The position numbers and the translations under genes are program-made. A DNA stretch of 64,000 nt. Origin: an uncultured Aquimarina sp. (GTDB lineage: Bacteria > Bacteroidota > Bacteroidia > Flavobacteriales > Flavobacteriaceae). Location of the stretch: contig CANMTP010000001.1 of assembly GCA_947500845.1 (NCBI GenBank), positions 600,088-664,087 of the forward strand. The letters are read 5' to 3'. Positions 27,487-36,718 of this stretch are shown here, in pieces. Below the pieces are notes generated by a model, which was not told where the DNA came from, ran no database searches, and saw nothing but the letters and a program-made list of their open reading frames with translations. Position 1 is the stretch's first letter; every line of letters begins with the position of its first letter.

Positions 27487-29562
27487 CTATTTCTTCAACA
27501 CTTTGTATGTCTTTGAGACACCATTTTTGTTAAGTGTTTTTACAAAGTATACTCCTGGAGACAAATGAGATGTGTTCCATAAAAGTTCTTTTTGATTTAT
27601 TTCTACTTTAGAATCAATGATGATATCACCTGTAAGACTAATTAATAAAATTTCTTGAAGCAGACTTATATCTTCGATTTTTAGTTCGTTTTCGAAAGGA
27701 TTAGGATAATAGCTGTAAGATGTTTTAGGATTATCATTTATTTTTATTGTATAGCTGTTTCTATTTGTTTCTACAGGTTTAAAAATCCATTGTACGCATC
27801 TATCAGTATATGTGCTGTCTTTTAGTCTTAAGTCTTCTGTACCAGAATTACAAGAAGAATGAATTCTTTTGGATGTAAATGTATTCTCTAAAAACAGCGA
27901 ATTATTATTTGTCTGTATTGATTTCCAGATAGTTTTTTCTGAGGTATCGGTCAAATCAGTCGTAGTTACCTCTTGTTCAGAAATAGCTTTAATGATTCGC
28001 GCGCGACCTATGTTTTTCAGTTGAAAAGTATTTATTCCTGTACTTAATCGCGTCCAATGTTGGTTAGTTCCCGTAAATGAATCATCCTTCATTTTTAGTG
28101 CTCCTCTGGAATTAGTTCTTATTCTCAAGTTAGAAGTTGGGTTCACAACATAAAATTCGTCTTTAGGATAATAATATATTACCGTAATACTGTACGGTTT
28201 TAAAGTAAGTTGATCCCTACCTTGTGTTTTTAAAACAGAAATTTCATTTCCTTCTTTTGGTTGTATCATTAGCTCTTTTGGCATGAATTTTTGATCGGCA
28301 TAAAAACTACTTGTAATATTTGTCGCATCTACTACAACATCATTTACAGAAGCATTTATTAAAACAGCTGTATTTTGATCTGCTCCTTCAAAAGTCCAAC
28401 CAGTTAATGCCTGGTAACTGAATGTTCCACTATAAATATCTGGGTTGTCAGAAAAATCAATCTTAGTTGCTGTTTTTTGGCCTAGCATTGCCTGATTAAT
28501 TAATTGCTCTGCAGCCCCTTCAGCAGTTAAGCGTTGATCACGACCGCGCAAGGATCTAAAGGAGGGGTTTCCTTTTACTTGATGGTTTAATAATACTGTT
28601 ACTTTACTACTTTCAAAATATAATAATTTCATTAATCCTGTATACAAGCCGTGAGACCATGTCTCTGCTACAGGACCGTTCAAATCAAATAGATTATATT
28701 CTGTAATCCAAACATTCCAGTTAGAAGGTAATTCAGAAATTCGTTTTGTTAGGGAAATCATTTTTCTAAAAGGATTTGATAGTGCTACAGGAATTTCCCC
28801 AAGCTCATAACTATTACCAACACCGGTTCCTTGATATAAGTGTAGGGTTATGGCGTCTACAGTATTGGTTAATTCTGCGACCATAACATCATTCCACGTT
28901 CTTGACCGATCATCCTTCTTATCTACAACTCCTATAACTCCAAATTTTGCACTGGGGAACTCTCTTCTAAGAGTAGTCACCCATATTTTCATAGTATCTG
29001 TATAATCTTTGGCTGTAGGGTACTTTCTTTCGAAATCCCCCTTTGACTCATAAACTTCATTTCCTAATTCTATGTAGTCAATTGGTAAACCAAGGCTTCG
29101 CGCCTCTCGCAACATTTCTAATTGATTCTCTAAGCTTCTACTGATAACGTTGAGACAAAAAATCGGAGTGAAATTGAGGCGATCAACAGCAGATTTAAGT
29201 GACAGGAGACTGTTTAACTCCATGTTAGGTCTGTTTTCAAGAGTATATTCTCTGTAATCTCTTAGGTTTTTTTCATCTCTTTCTTTTTGGGTGATAACAA
29301 GACCTGTTTTCCAATCAAAATATTGAGACAATGTTCCGCCTGGAAACCTTAACATTTTTGGTGCTAATTTTGTAATTGCTTCAGAAAACGCCGGATCATC
29401 CCAGCTCGGTTTTGTATCTGATTCTACATTAAATCCATACTCAGGGATACCATGCGAAATTTCACTCTTTAATAACGTAGTATTAATTTGAGCAGAACTA
29501 TGATTTGATAGCAAACAAAGTTGAATGATTAGAACGATCAATAGATTTGTACCTTTCTTCAT
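27487..29562 (-). CDS. secreted glycoside hydrolase-like protein with T9SS type A sorting domain
   Basis: 691 residues: signal peptide (MKKGTNLLIVLIIQLCLLSNHSSAQ), then a TIM-barrel-like domain of clan GH-A appearance with LAPKMLRFPGGTLSQYFDW (about 67-85), YIELGNEVYES (about 164; putative acid/base Glu in GNE) and WNVWITEYNLFD (about 285; putative nucleophile Glu in TEY). A beta-sandwich segment follows to about 455, then a trefoil-like region (NLRIRTNSRGALKMKDDSFTGTNQHWTRL), and a C-terminal sorting domain (SYYPNPFENELKIE, LSPGVYFVKTLNKNG, KTYKVLKK) that marks it for the type IX system and surface attachment. The RFPGGT and GNE signature recalls arabinofuranosidase-, glucuronidase- or agarase-related families; the substrate cannot be named. 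It stands alone, not beside the SusCD pair. Confidence 0.75.
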   Translation of the reverse strand: MKKGTNLLIVLIIQLCLLSNHSSAQINTTLLKSEISHGIPEYGFNVESDTKPSWDDPAFSEAITKLAPKMLRFPGGTLSQYFDWKTGLVITQKERDEKNLRDYREYTLENRPNMELNSLLSLKSAVDRLNFTPIFCLNVISRSLENQLEMLREARSLGLPIDYIELGNEVYESKGDFERKYPTAKDYTDTMKIWVTTLRREFPSAKFGVIGVVDKKDDRSRTWNDVMVAELTNTVDAITLHLYQGTGVGNSYELGEIPVALSNPFRKMISLTKRISELPSNWNVWITEYNLFDLNGPVAETWSHGLYTGLMKLLYFESSKVTVLLNHQVKGNPSFRSLRGRDQRLTAEGAAEQLINQAMLGQKTATKIDFSDNPDIYSGTFSYQALTGWTFEGADQNTAVLINASVNDVVVDATNITSSFYADQKFMPKELMIQPKEGNEISVLKTQGRDQLTLKPYSITVIYYYPKDEFYVVNPTSNLRIRTNSRGALKMKDDSFTGTNQHWTRLSTGINTFQLKNIGRARIIKAISEQEVTTTDLTDTSEKTIWKSIQTNNNSLFLENTFTSKRIHSSCNSGTEDLRLKDSTYTDRCVQWIFKPVETNRNSYTIKINDNPKTSYSYYPNPFENELKIEDISLLQEILLISLTGDIIIDSKVEINQKELLWNTSHLSPGVYFVKTLNKNGVSKTYKVLKK

Positions 29563-30111
29563 TATGGTTAATTTAGGTTAAAAATTCACTATATAACAGT
29601 AAAGTTATTTCTATACGTAACACTTTTCTTACCAAATACTTGACTAATATAAATTCAAAAGCTTGAGAAAGATCTATTTTGTCGAGTAACGTCTAAATCT
29701 ACCTATTTTGAGAATAGTTCTATTTTATTTAAGAGGTTCATTAAACTTAGATTAGAATAGTGGAATTTTTGATATATTCTTAACGCACCAGTTTGACCAT
29801 TATTTTAAAACACTTGATTTTTAGTATTTACCCAGAGAGTCTCTAGATAGTAATTCTAAGTTATAATAATGCTACAGTAGGGGCTTTTTTACTTTTATTA
29901 ATAGTTCAGTTGAAAATTTATATTATGACTAAATCAAAATTAATTTACCATGACTAATTGTTCACCGAATGCTAACAATAGAAGTTGAAGCTAATTTGAC
30001 ATTACCGGTTGGAAAATATTCTTCAATCAGATTTGATTGAATTTTTGTTAAGGAATCCCTCGTTTTTCTATCATATTACTACTAGGTTTTTGAAGATTAA
30101 CAATTACATTT
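29563..30111. other. 549-base intergenic region between divergent glycosidase and aroC genes
   Basis: No gene, repeat or RNA structure was recognised. TAACTTTA on the minus strand at 29600-29607 is a possible -7 box for the glycosidase gene, and TACATTTG at 30105-30112 one for aroC. The remainder is very AT-rich. Its length is more than two promoters need, so an unrecognised regulatory region or small RNA cannot be excluded. Confidence 0.4.
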
Positions 30112-30112
30112 G
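30105..30112 (+). promoter_or_regulatory. -7 box of the aroC promoter
   Basis: TACATTTG matches TAnnTTTG and lies 17 bases before the aroC ATG at 30130, which implies a leader of about 10-15 bases. Confidence 0.5.
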
Positions 30113-30129
30113 TGCTAAAATTTGCATTC

Positions 30130-31194
30130 ATGGCAGGAAACACTTTCGGAAATTTATTTAAACTTACTACATTCGGAGAATCTCACGGACTCGCAATTGG
30201 AGGAGTCATTGATGGTTGTCCGGCTGGGGTAAAGTTAAATTTAGATGCTATTCAACAAGAATTGGATCGGCGTAAACCTGGTCAATCAGCAATTGTAACC
30301 CAAAGAAAAGAACCAGATACTGTTGAGTTTTACTCTGGTATTTTTGAAGGAGTTACAACCGGGACTCCTATAGGTTTTGTGATTAAAAATGCCAATCAAA
30401 AATCAAAAGACTATTCCCATATAAAAGATTCTTATAGACCTTCTCATGCAGACTACACCTATGATCAAAAATATGGTGTACGTGATTACCGTGGGGGCGG
30501 TCGTTCTTCGGCCAGAGAAACAGCTAGTAGGGTGGTTGCGGGTGCTATTGCCAAACAAGTCTTGTCTGATATAAAAATTAATGCTTATGTGAGTGGCGTA
30601 GGAACTCTTAAGTTACAAAAAGCTCATACAGAACTCGACTTTTCTTTGACAGAAAGTAACATCGTACGTTGTCCTGATCCTGAAATCGCAAACAAAATGG
30701 AGCAATATATTAAGCAAATCAGAAAAGAAGGTGATACGGTTGGTGGAATAGTGAGCTGTGTTATTTCTGGTGTGCCAGTAGGTTTGGGCGAGCCTGTGTT
30801 TGACAAATTGCATGCAGAACTTGGAAAAGCGATGTTATCTATAAATGCGGTAAAGGGTTTCGAATACGGAAGTGGTTTTGAAGGAGCGACGCTGAAAGGC
30901 AGCCAACATAATGATTTATTTAATACCGACGGTACTACCAGAACAAATCTTTCTGGAGGTATCCAGGGCGGTATATCCAACGGAATGGATATCTATTTTA
31001 ATGTAGCCTTTAAACCCGTGGCTACAATTATGCAGGATCAAGAAACGATAGATAAAGATGGGAATTTGGTTACTATGCAAGGTAAAGGAAGACATGACCC
31101 TTGTGTGGTTCCTAGAGCAGTGCCTATAGTAGAGGCAATGGCAGCATTGGTTCTTGTTGACTATTGGTTAATGAATAGGACAATTAAGAAGTAG
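30130..31194 (+). CDS. aroC: chorismate synthase
   Basis: 354 residues from ATG 30130 ([20 protein letters not shown]); six codons of open frame upstream lie on the -7 box. Family signatures are all present: [18 protein letters not shown] (about 15-32), [24 protein letters not shown] (about 118-141), [30 protein letters not shown] and the C-terminal [23 protein letters not shown]. It makes chorismate from EPSP using reduced FMN, the last shared step of the aromatic pathway. Monocistronic; no other aro gene is near. Confidence 0.97.
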   Translation: MAGNTFGNLFKLTTFGESHGLAIGGVIDGCPAGVKLNLDAIQQELDRRKPGQSAIVTQRKEPDTVEFYSGIFEGVTTGTPIGFVIKNANQKSKDYSHIKDSYRPSHADYTYDQKYGVRDYRGGGRSSARETASRVVAGAIAKQVLSDIKINAYVSGVGTLKLQKAHTELDFSLTESNIVRCPDPEIANKMEQYIKQIRKEGDTVGGIVSCVISGVPVGLGEPVFDKLHAELGKAMLSINAVKGFEYGSGFEGATLKGSQHNDLFNTDGTTRTNLSGGIQGGISNGMDIYFNVAFKPVATIMQDQETIDKDGNLVTMQGKGRHDPCVVPRAVPIVEAMAALVLVDYWLMNRTIKK

Positions 31195-31358
31195 AGTGAG
31201 TTTTTTAGTTGATGAGTTTTGTGGTGTTACGATATTTAAATTACAAAAAATATAATTTTTTTTTGGATTTGAAAATATTTAGTTGGTATTGATTCGAAGA
31301 TTATATTTTTCTAAGTTTTACCTCAAAAATATAATCAAAGATATTTTCTAATACTTTT

Positions 31359-31403
31359 ACTCACCAACTCACCAACTCACCAACTCACCAACTCACCAAC
31401 TCA
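31359..31403 (+). repeat. 8-bp tandem repeat ACTCACCA, five copies plus a partial
   Basis: Five exact head-to-tail copies of ACTCACCA at 31359-31398 and ACTCA at 31399-31403, lying between aroC and the symporter gene, about 108 bases before the symporter ATG. The rest of the 316-base gap (31195-31510) holds no gene; TATCTTCG at 31471-31478 may be the symporter -7 box, and an ACCGT/ACGGT hairpin with seven T residues just before it (about 31429-31458) may be a weak terminator. Confidence 0.9.
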
Positions 31404-31510
31404 AAGACTATAAAACGATCAATAATTACCGTTATCATAATGTAGTTACGGTTTTTTTGTTTTTAATTTATATCTTCGGAGCCTTTAGGCTTAAAAATTA
31501 AAAAATTCAC

Positions 31511-32839
31511 ATGAAGAAAATCGCACTGCACTGGAAGATCATGATAGGAATGCTATTGGGGATAGTATTCGGATTCTTAATGACAACCATTTCCTGGGGA
31601 AAAGGATTTACAGGAGACTGGATTGCTCCGTTTGGTACCATCTTCGTTAATCTTTTAAAACTTATTGCAGTACCTCTTATATTGGCGTCCTTGATCAAAG
31701 GGATTTCAGATCTCAAGGATATTTCAAAATTTAAAACGATAGGTGGTCGTACTATTGTAATCTACATTATTACGACAGTAATTGCTATAACTATAGGTTT
31801 ATTAATTGTAAATGTTACAAAGCCAGGAGAAGGGATAACTTCTGAAACTATTGATAAACTAACTTCAGAATATGCAGGTAGTGCAAAAATATCAGAACGT
31901 ATCGCTGAAGCTGGTAAACAAAAAGAAAGTGGTCCATTACAATTTGTGGTCGATATGGTTCCTCAAAACGCAGTAGCTGCGATGAGTGATAATAAGCTGA
32001 TGCTTCAGGTTATTTTCTTTGCTATATTTTTAGGTATTAGTATGCTCTTGATCAATCCAAAACACGCCGAACCTTTGAAAAACTTTTTTGATAGCCTTAA
32101 TGAAGTAGTTTTAAAAATGGTAGATCTTATTATGCTAACGGCTCCTTATGCTGTTTTTGCATTATTAGCCAATGTGGTAGTAACTTCTGATGATCCAGAT
32201 ATACTATTGGCTTTATTAAAATATGTCGCTGTAGTATTCTCAGGATTACTATTGATGATTGTTTTTTATTGTTTCCTGGTTTCAGTAATCACCAAAAAAT
32301 CTCCATTCTGGTTCCTCAAAGAAATAAGTCCTGCTCAGTTATTGGCATTCTCTACTAGTTCTAGCGCAGCGACACTGCCAGTTACTATGGAAAGAGTAGA
32401 AGAGCATATCGGAGTAGATAAAGAAGTATCAAGTTTTGTACTACCCGTTGGCGCAACAATTAATATGGATGGAACTAGTCTATATCAAGCGGTTGCTTCG
32501 GTATTTATTATGCAAGTTCTTTGGCCAGAGGGATTAACATTCAGTAATCAAATCACCATAGTACTTACCGCTTTATTAGCTTCTATAGGTTCTGCTGCCG
32601 TACCCGGGGCAGGAATGGTAATGCTTGTTATTGTTTTAGAAGCTATAGGTTTTCCATCGGATAAATTACCGATAGGTTTGGCATTAATTTTTGCAGTAGA
32701 CAGACCGTTAGATATGATGCGTACTGTGATCAATGTAACTGGTGATGCCACGGTATCTATGATAGTGGCAAAGTCTGTAGGAAAACTTGGGGATCCTAAG
32801 GTAAAGGAATGGGATGATCATTATGAGGAGGTAAAATAG
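31511..32839 (+). CDS. dicarboxylate/amino acid:cation symporter (DAACS family)
   Basis: 442 residues with eight membrane helices and two re-entrant hairpins. Family marks are the serine-rich hairpin AFSTSSSAATLPVTMERVEEHIG (about 280-302), the substrate/Na site INMDGTSLYQAVASVFIMQ (about 317-335), and the second hairpin LLASIGSAAVPGAGMVMLVIVLEAIGFP. These transporters move glutamate, aspartate or C4-dicarboxylates with Na or H ions across the inner membrane. Its stop abuts the stop of the convergent LysR gene. The nearby PLP decarboxylase makes an amino acid substrate attractive, but this is inference. Confidence 0.92.
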   Translation: MKKIALHWKIMIGMLLGIVFGFLMTTISWGKGFTGDWIAPFGTIFVNLLKLIAVPLILASLIKGISDLKDISKFKTIGGRTIVIYIITTVIAITIGLLIVNVTKPGEGITSETIDKLTSEYAGSAKISERIAEAGKQKESGPLQFVVDMVPQNAVAAMSDNKLMLQVIFFAIFLGISMLLINPKHAEPLKNFFDSLNEVVLKMVDLIMLTAPYAVFALLANVVVTSDDPDILLALLKYVAVVFSGLLLMIVFYCFLVSVITKKSPFWFLKEISPAQLLAFSTSSSAATLPVTMERVEEHIGVDKEVSSFVLPVGATINMDGTSLYQAVASVFIMQVLWPEGLTFSNQITIVLTALLASIGSAAVPGAGMVMLVIVLEAIGFPSDKLPIGLALIFAVDRPLDMMRTVINVTGDATVSMIVAKSVGKLGDPKVKEWDDHYEEVK

Positions 32840-33721
32840 TTATTTAACCTTCCAGTTTTTTAATAGTTGGAATAATTCTGGAAATTCTGATTCTCTTTCT
32901 GGATTCCACATCATAGTGAGTTTAGCTTTTTGTTTGATGTCTTTAAGTTCGATCCTCTTGATCGGAAATTCGTGTCCATGCAAAGAAGATATAGGCTCTA
33001 AAGAAATTCCTAACCCAGCTTCAACAAGCCTAAAACTGGTACTGGCAGAATCGGTCTCATGTACTATTTTAGGGGTAAAACCTGCATCTATACATATCGA
33101 TTCAAGAATATGTACATAGTTAGGACCGTCAGAAACCGTAGGGAAGATAAATTCTTCTTTAGCAAAAACAGAGAAATCTTTATAGTTCTTTTTATCTACA
33201 GGATGATTTTCTGGTAATAAAATCACAAAATTGTCGATATGCAATACTTTACTTTTTAAGTTGATAGGTACCATAGGATTGGTAGCAAAACCTATATCCA
33301 ACTCATTTTGTTGTAAAGCCAAATATTGATCACGATTATTCATTTCTTTTAATATAGCTTTGATCCCGGGGGTACGTCGGTTGATAGTTTTTAAAATGTC
33401 TGGCAAAATGGTTTGCATTACAGAATGTGTAAAAGCAATGTGAATTTCGCCTACCTCTCCGTTCTGTATATCTGCAGCTTGTTTTGCCATTCTTTCCGAT
33501 TGACGTACTAGTTTTTTTGCTTCCCGAATAAAATAGGTCCCTGCAGCAGTAATTCTTACATTGCGTTTATCTCTTTTAAATAGAACGGCTCCGATTTCTT
33601 CTTCCAATTGTTTGATCTGTCTGCTTAATGCGGGTTGCACAATATGTAATTCTTCTGCTGCCCGGGTAAAGTTTAATTTTTCAGAAAGTATGATGACATT
33701 TTTAAGTTGCTGAATAGTCAT
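32840..33721 (-). CDS. LysR family transcriptional regulator
   Basis: 293 residues. N-terminal winged helix-turn-helix at 1-62 (MTIQQLKNVIILSEKLNFTRAAEELHIVQPALSRQIKQLEEEIGAVLFKR), then the periplasmic-binding-like effector domain from about 90 (GEIHIAFTHSVMQTILPDILKTINRRTPGIKA, DIGFATNPMVP, VEAGLGISLEPISS). Divergent from the PLP decarboxylase gene with 225 bases between, the classic arrangement for a LysR target; convergent with, and touching, the symporter gene. The effector is unknown. Confidence 0.93.
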   Translation of the reverse strand: MTIQQLKNVIILSEKLNFTRAAEELHIVQPALSRQIKQLEEEIGAVLFKRDKRNVRITAAGTYFIREAKKLVRQSERMAKQAADIQNGEVGEIHIAFTHSVMQTILPDILKTINRRTPGIKAILKEMNNRDQYLALQQNELDIGFATNPMVPINLKSKVLHIDNFVILLPENHPVDKKNYKDFSVFAKEEFIFPTVSDGPNYVHILESICIDAGFTPKIVHETDSASTSFRLVEAGLGISLEPISSLHGHEFPIKRIELKDIKQKAKLTMMWNPERESEFPELFQLLKNWKVK

Positions 33722-33850
33722 TAATACGTTTTTGTTATTAATTAATCAAAAATAAGTATTTTTTATTATAAGTAGAGATGATTAATTTTGATAGGTTTAT
33801 TTGTTTATTTGATCCATTGCGCATTATGGATGATTCTTAATCAAAATGAG

Positions 33851-33916
33851 ACAGCCTACTATCGCAGAAGGTTATTATTGTAGCATATTTTGTTATAATG
33901 TAGGCTGTATTTTTTT
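33851..33916 (+). terminator. terminator-like hairpin in the leader of the decarboxylase gene
   Basis: ACAGCCTAC (33851-33859) pairs exactly with GTAGGCTGT (33900-33908), followed by a run of T residues to 33916. The 40-base interior can form a second ATTAT/ATAAT helix. It stands 30 bases before the decarboxylase ATG at 33947, so it is either an attenuator in that gene's leader or the 3' end of a short RNA made from the LysR-decarboxylase gap. Confidence 0.55.
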
Positions 33917-33946
33917 AATTTATTTTTAATTAACAGCGTATTAAAT

Positions 33947-35383
33947 ATGAAGAACATAGTCAGTAAAAGAAACCTTTTGGAAGAGGTTTACAACCCTTCT
34001 GATTTTCGACAATTGGGGCATCAGGTAGTCGATATGCTTGCTGATCATATAGAAAAAGTTCAAACAAATCTAGATCATCCAGTTCTTCCATACAAGGAAC
34101 CAGAAGAAGAGTTAGATTTTTGGAAACATGATTTTACTTCAGATTCGGAAATAGTAGAGGTATTCAAAAATATTCTTGATCATTCGATTAGTGTACATCA
34201 TCCCAGGTATATTGGGCATCAGGTATCTGTTCCGGCATTAGTGTCTGGGCTGGCAGGGCTTATGTCTGATTTACTTAGTAACGGTACCGGTGTCTATGAA
34301 ATGGGAATGGCGGCTAATGCCATAGAAAAAATTGTTACTGATTTGGTGGCGAGAAAGATTGGATATGACTCAAATTATTCGGGTTTTCTTACTTCTGGTG
34401 GTACTTTGGCTAATCTCACTGCATTACTTTCGGCTCGTAAGGCTAAGGCCCCTTCTGCAGTTTGGGAAGAGGGTCATCAAGAGAAATTAGCGATTCTGGT
34501 ATCTGAAGAAGCCCATTACTGTATAGATAGAGCGGCCAGGATTCTTGGGATGGGTAGTGAAGGAATTATAAAAGTACCGGTAGACGATCATTTTAGAATA
34601 GATACCGATTTACTTCATAGTTATTACAGTTCGGCAACGTCCAGGGGATTATCAGTAATTGCAATTATAGGATGCTCCTGTACAACGTCAACAGGATCTT
34701 ATGATAATTTGGAAATACTTGCTGATTTTGCAGAACAACACAAGCTTTGGTTTCATGTTGATGGTGCTCATGGTGGAGCAGTAGTTTTTTCTGACCATTA
34801 TAAGCATTTGGTGAGTGGGATTTCACGCGCAGACTCTGTTGTCATTGATTTTCATAAAATGTTAATGACACCATCTTTAAATACTGCGCTCATTTTTAAG
34901 AAGTCTGAAGATGCTTATAGAACGTTTGAACAACAAGCGCAATATTTATGGGATTCTCAACACACAAAAGAATGGTATAACTCTGGAAAACGAACATTTG
35001 AATGTACCAAATCTATGATGGCCATCAAAACGTATGCTATTGTAAAGACCCATGGGGAAGCAGTATTCGAACAAAATGTCGACAGGCTTTACGATATGGC
35101 ATTAGTCTTTGCCAATATGATCCGGGAGAGATCAAATTTTGAGCTTGCGTTAGTTCCAGAAGCGAATATTATTAATTTTAGATATACGAATTCTAAACAA
35201 AAAGATACTAATTCTTTAAATGCCGAAATTCGGGATTCTTTAATTAAATCTGGTAAGTTTTATATTGTTCAGACTCGAATAGGCAGAGATTTGTATTTAA
35301 GAACAACAATGATGAATCCAATGACAAAAGAAAATGATTTAATAATGCTTTTGGATGAAATAGAAAAAATCGCTTCGCAATGA
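33947..35383 (+). CDS. PLP-dependent decarboxylase (group II, glutamate / aromatic amino acid decarboxylase-like)
   Basis: 478 residues, fold type I. HPRYIGHQVSVPALVSGLAGLM (about 84-105), GFLTSGGTLANLTALLSARKAK (about 145-166), the PLP aspartate in WFHVDGAHGGAVVF (about 267-280) and the Schiff-base lysine in SVVIDFHKMLMTP (about 298-310) are all present. Related enzymes decarboxylate glutamate, aspartate, 2,4-diaminobutyrate or aromatic amino acids; the substrate is not clear from sequence. Divergent from a LysR gene, preceded by a terminator-like hairpin at 33851-33916. Cytoplasmic. Confidence 0.88.
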   Translation: MKNIVSKRNLLEEVYNPSDFRQLGHQVVDMLADHIEKVQTNLDHPVLPYKEPEEELDFWKHDFTSDSEIVEVFKNILDHSISVHHPRYIGHQVSVPALVSGLAGLMSDLLSNGTGVYEMGMAANAIEKIVTDLVARKIGYDSNYSGFLTSGGTLANLTALLSARKAKAPSAVWEEGHQEKLAILVSEEAHYCIDRAARILGMGSEGIIKVPVDDHFRIDTDLLHSYYSSATSRGLSVIAIIGCSCTTSTGSYDNLEILADFAEQHKLWFHVDGAHGGAVVFSDHYKHLVSGISRADSVVIDFHKMLMTPSLNTALIFKKSEDAYRTFEQQAQYLWDSQHTKEWYNSGKRTFECTKSMMAIKTYAIVKTHGEAVFEQNVDRLYDMALVFANMIRERSNFELALVPEANIINFRYTNSKQKDTNSLNAEIRDSLIKSGKFYIVQTRIGRDLYLRTTMMNPMTKENDLIMLLDEIEKIASQ

Positions 35384-35460
35384 TTACCAAAGTTTTTTAT
35401 GCAACGCATACCAAAATGTGTCATTTATAGTTATACTATTAATAACCAAATTTTTATGAC

Positions 35461-35874
35461 ATGAATCGTTTTCTTTTTCTTGCGGTCGTTTTTCTTTTTA
35501 CTACGCTAAGCTGCAGCAATAATGATGACGCTTCATCTGATCCGGATGTAAACCTTCCTGATTTGAGCGGTAGCTGGAATATGGTAAATGTGACCGGTGG
35601 ATTTGTCGGGATAAATCATGATTTTAGTAATGGTATAATTATTTGGAATTTTAATGAAACCAACAAGACCATTACAATTATGAATAATAATACCGATGAT
35701 TCTGTTGAAGATCTATTACCCTCGGGAACGTATGACTATTCGTTAGTATCAATACAAGGTAATCAAGAATTAATCCTGGATGGCGTAAATTTTGGTAATT
35801 TTGAGGTTACTGCAAGTGAACTTATTATCGAACAACAAATTAGAGATGGCTATCGTTATACCTTCAGACGCTAA
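35461..35874 (+). CDS. small lipocalin-like lipoprotein
   Basis: 137 residues with lipoprotein signal MNRFLFLAVVFLFTTLSCSN (lipobox TLSC) and an acidic Asn/Asp linker that is common for surface-exported Bacteroidota lipoproteins. The rest looks like a lipocalin-like strand set: LSGSWNMVNVTGGFVGINHDF, IIIWNFNETNKTITIMNNN, YDYSLVSIQGNQELILDGVNFGNFEVTASELIIEQ, ending YRYTFRR. No catalytic motif. It follows the decarboxylase by 77 bases. Function unknown. Confidence 0.7.
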   Translation: MNRFLFLAVVFLFTTLSCSNNDDASSDPDVNLPDLSGSWNMVNVTGGFVGINHDFSNGIIIWNFNETNKTITIMNNNTDDSVEDLLPSGTYDYSLVSIQGNQELILDGVNFGNFEVTASELIIEQQIRDGYRYTFRR

Positions 35875-35992
35875 TATTTGATCATTTTTTATTATCTCAT
35901 TCATATTTACCATTCTTAATCTTGTAAAAAAGGGGTATTTTCCCCGGTATAAATTCAGTTATACTCCCCTTACATCTCATTATACTTATATA

Positions 35993-36000
35993 TACTTTTG
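35993..36000 (+). promoter_or_regulatory. -7 box before the 63-residue membrane peptide gene
   Basis: TACTTTTG exactly matches TAnnTTTG and lies 32 bases before the ATG at 36033; no TTG box at the standard distance. Its presence supports the short gene being real. Confidence 0.5.
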
Positions 36001-36032
36001 GTGTATCACTTTTATCACACTAATAAACACCA

Positions 36033-36224
36033 ATGAATATGAAAAGGCTTTTACTACCCATGGCACTTATTGCATTTGCGATTATATGTCTTAGTATAGT
36101 GCATATAGATAACGTCAACAAGTTAGACGCTCAGTCAAAAGAACTAAGAAAGAAGCATCAAACCAATACAGGTGCTGAAATGCAGATGAATAATTCGTCT
36201 GTGGACGTATCAAAAATCAAATGA
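36033..36224 (+). CDS. short single-pass membrane or secreted peptide, unknown function
   Basis: 63 residues: a hydrophobic helix near the N-terminus (MKRLLLPMALIAFAIICLSIV) and a polar tail (NKLDAQSKELRKKHQTNTGAEMQMNNSS). ATG codons at 36033 and 36039 are both possible. A good -7 box at 35993-36000 supports transcription. No homologous family was recognised, and its small size leaves some doubt that it is translated. Confidence 0.5.
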   Translation: MNMKRLLLPMALIAFAIICLSIVHIDNVNKLDAQSKELRKKHQTNTGAEMQMNNSSVDVSKIK

Positions 36225-36246
36225 AGAGCACAAAATGACACTATCA

Positions 36247-36660
36247 CTATTGATCAATAAAAAGAGCTTTAAGTTCTGGGGTCGGAATCATACAACTTTC
36301 TTTTTTGCCAAACCATTTATATCGATTTTTGGCAATAATATCGTAGATCCAATCTCTTAAAGATTGAGGTACAACAAGAAAAACTGAAAGTAGAGGGTAA
36401 ATACCAGACAGCTGTTTTGAAATTTGCAAAGCAGCTGTTGATTTATGATAATAGGCTATTTTTGGATCTATTAGTAGTATAGAATCAATTTTAGAAATAT
36501 CTATATTTCTTTCTGCAATCAATTTTTTTCCTATTTCACTTTGTAAAGAAGCATAACGAAATACATCATTTTTATCTCGTTTGATCACAAAATTAATAGC
36601 ATTATTACACAGATTGCATACGCCATCAAATAGAATAATCTTTTTTCCTGCTTCGATCAT
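36247..36660 (-). CDS. DCC-family (DUF393) thiol-disulfide oxidoreductase-like protein
   Basis: 137 residues. The N-terminal IILFDGVCNLCNNAINFVIKRDK (about 8-30) carries the DxxCxxC motif that names the family, followed by FRYASLQSEIGKKLI and the typical KSTAALQISKQLSGIYPLL and IYDIIAKNRYKWFGKKESCMIP ends. The fold is thioredoxin-like; the redox role is predicted only. Cytoplasmic or membrane-associated. It is downstream of the SDR gene on the same strand. Confidence 0.85.
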   Translation of the reverse strand: MIEAGKKIILFDGVCNLCNNAINFVIKRDKNDVFRYASLQSEIGKKLIAERNIDISKIDSILLIDPKIAYYHKSTAALQISKQLSGIYPLLSVFLVVPQSLRDWIYDIIAKNRYKWFGKKESCMIPTPELKALFIDQ

Positions 36661-36718
36661 ATTACAAAGATAGTGCGAATTACATTTTCTGAATTAGTAT
36701 TTATGAGTTTGTTAAGAA

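Noticed and set aside
31359..31403. CRISPR-like array
   Set aside because: The 8-bp units are contiguous with no spacers, and no cas genes are near.
35930..35975. A GC-richer palindromic stretch (GGGGTAT / ATACTCCCC) before the 63-residue gene as a terminator
   Set aside because: The arms do not align without a mismatch or bulge, and no T run follows.
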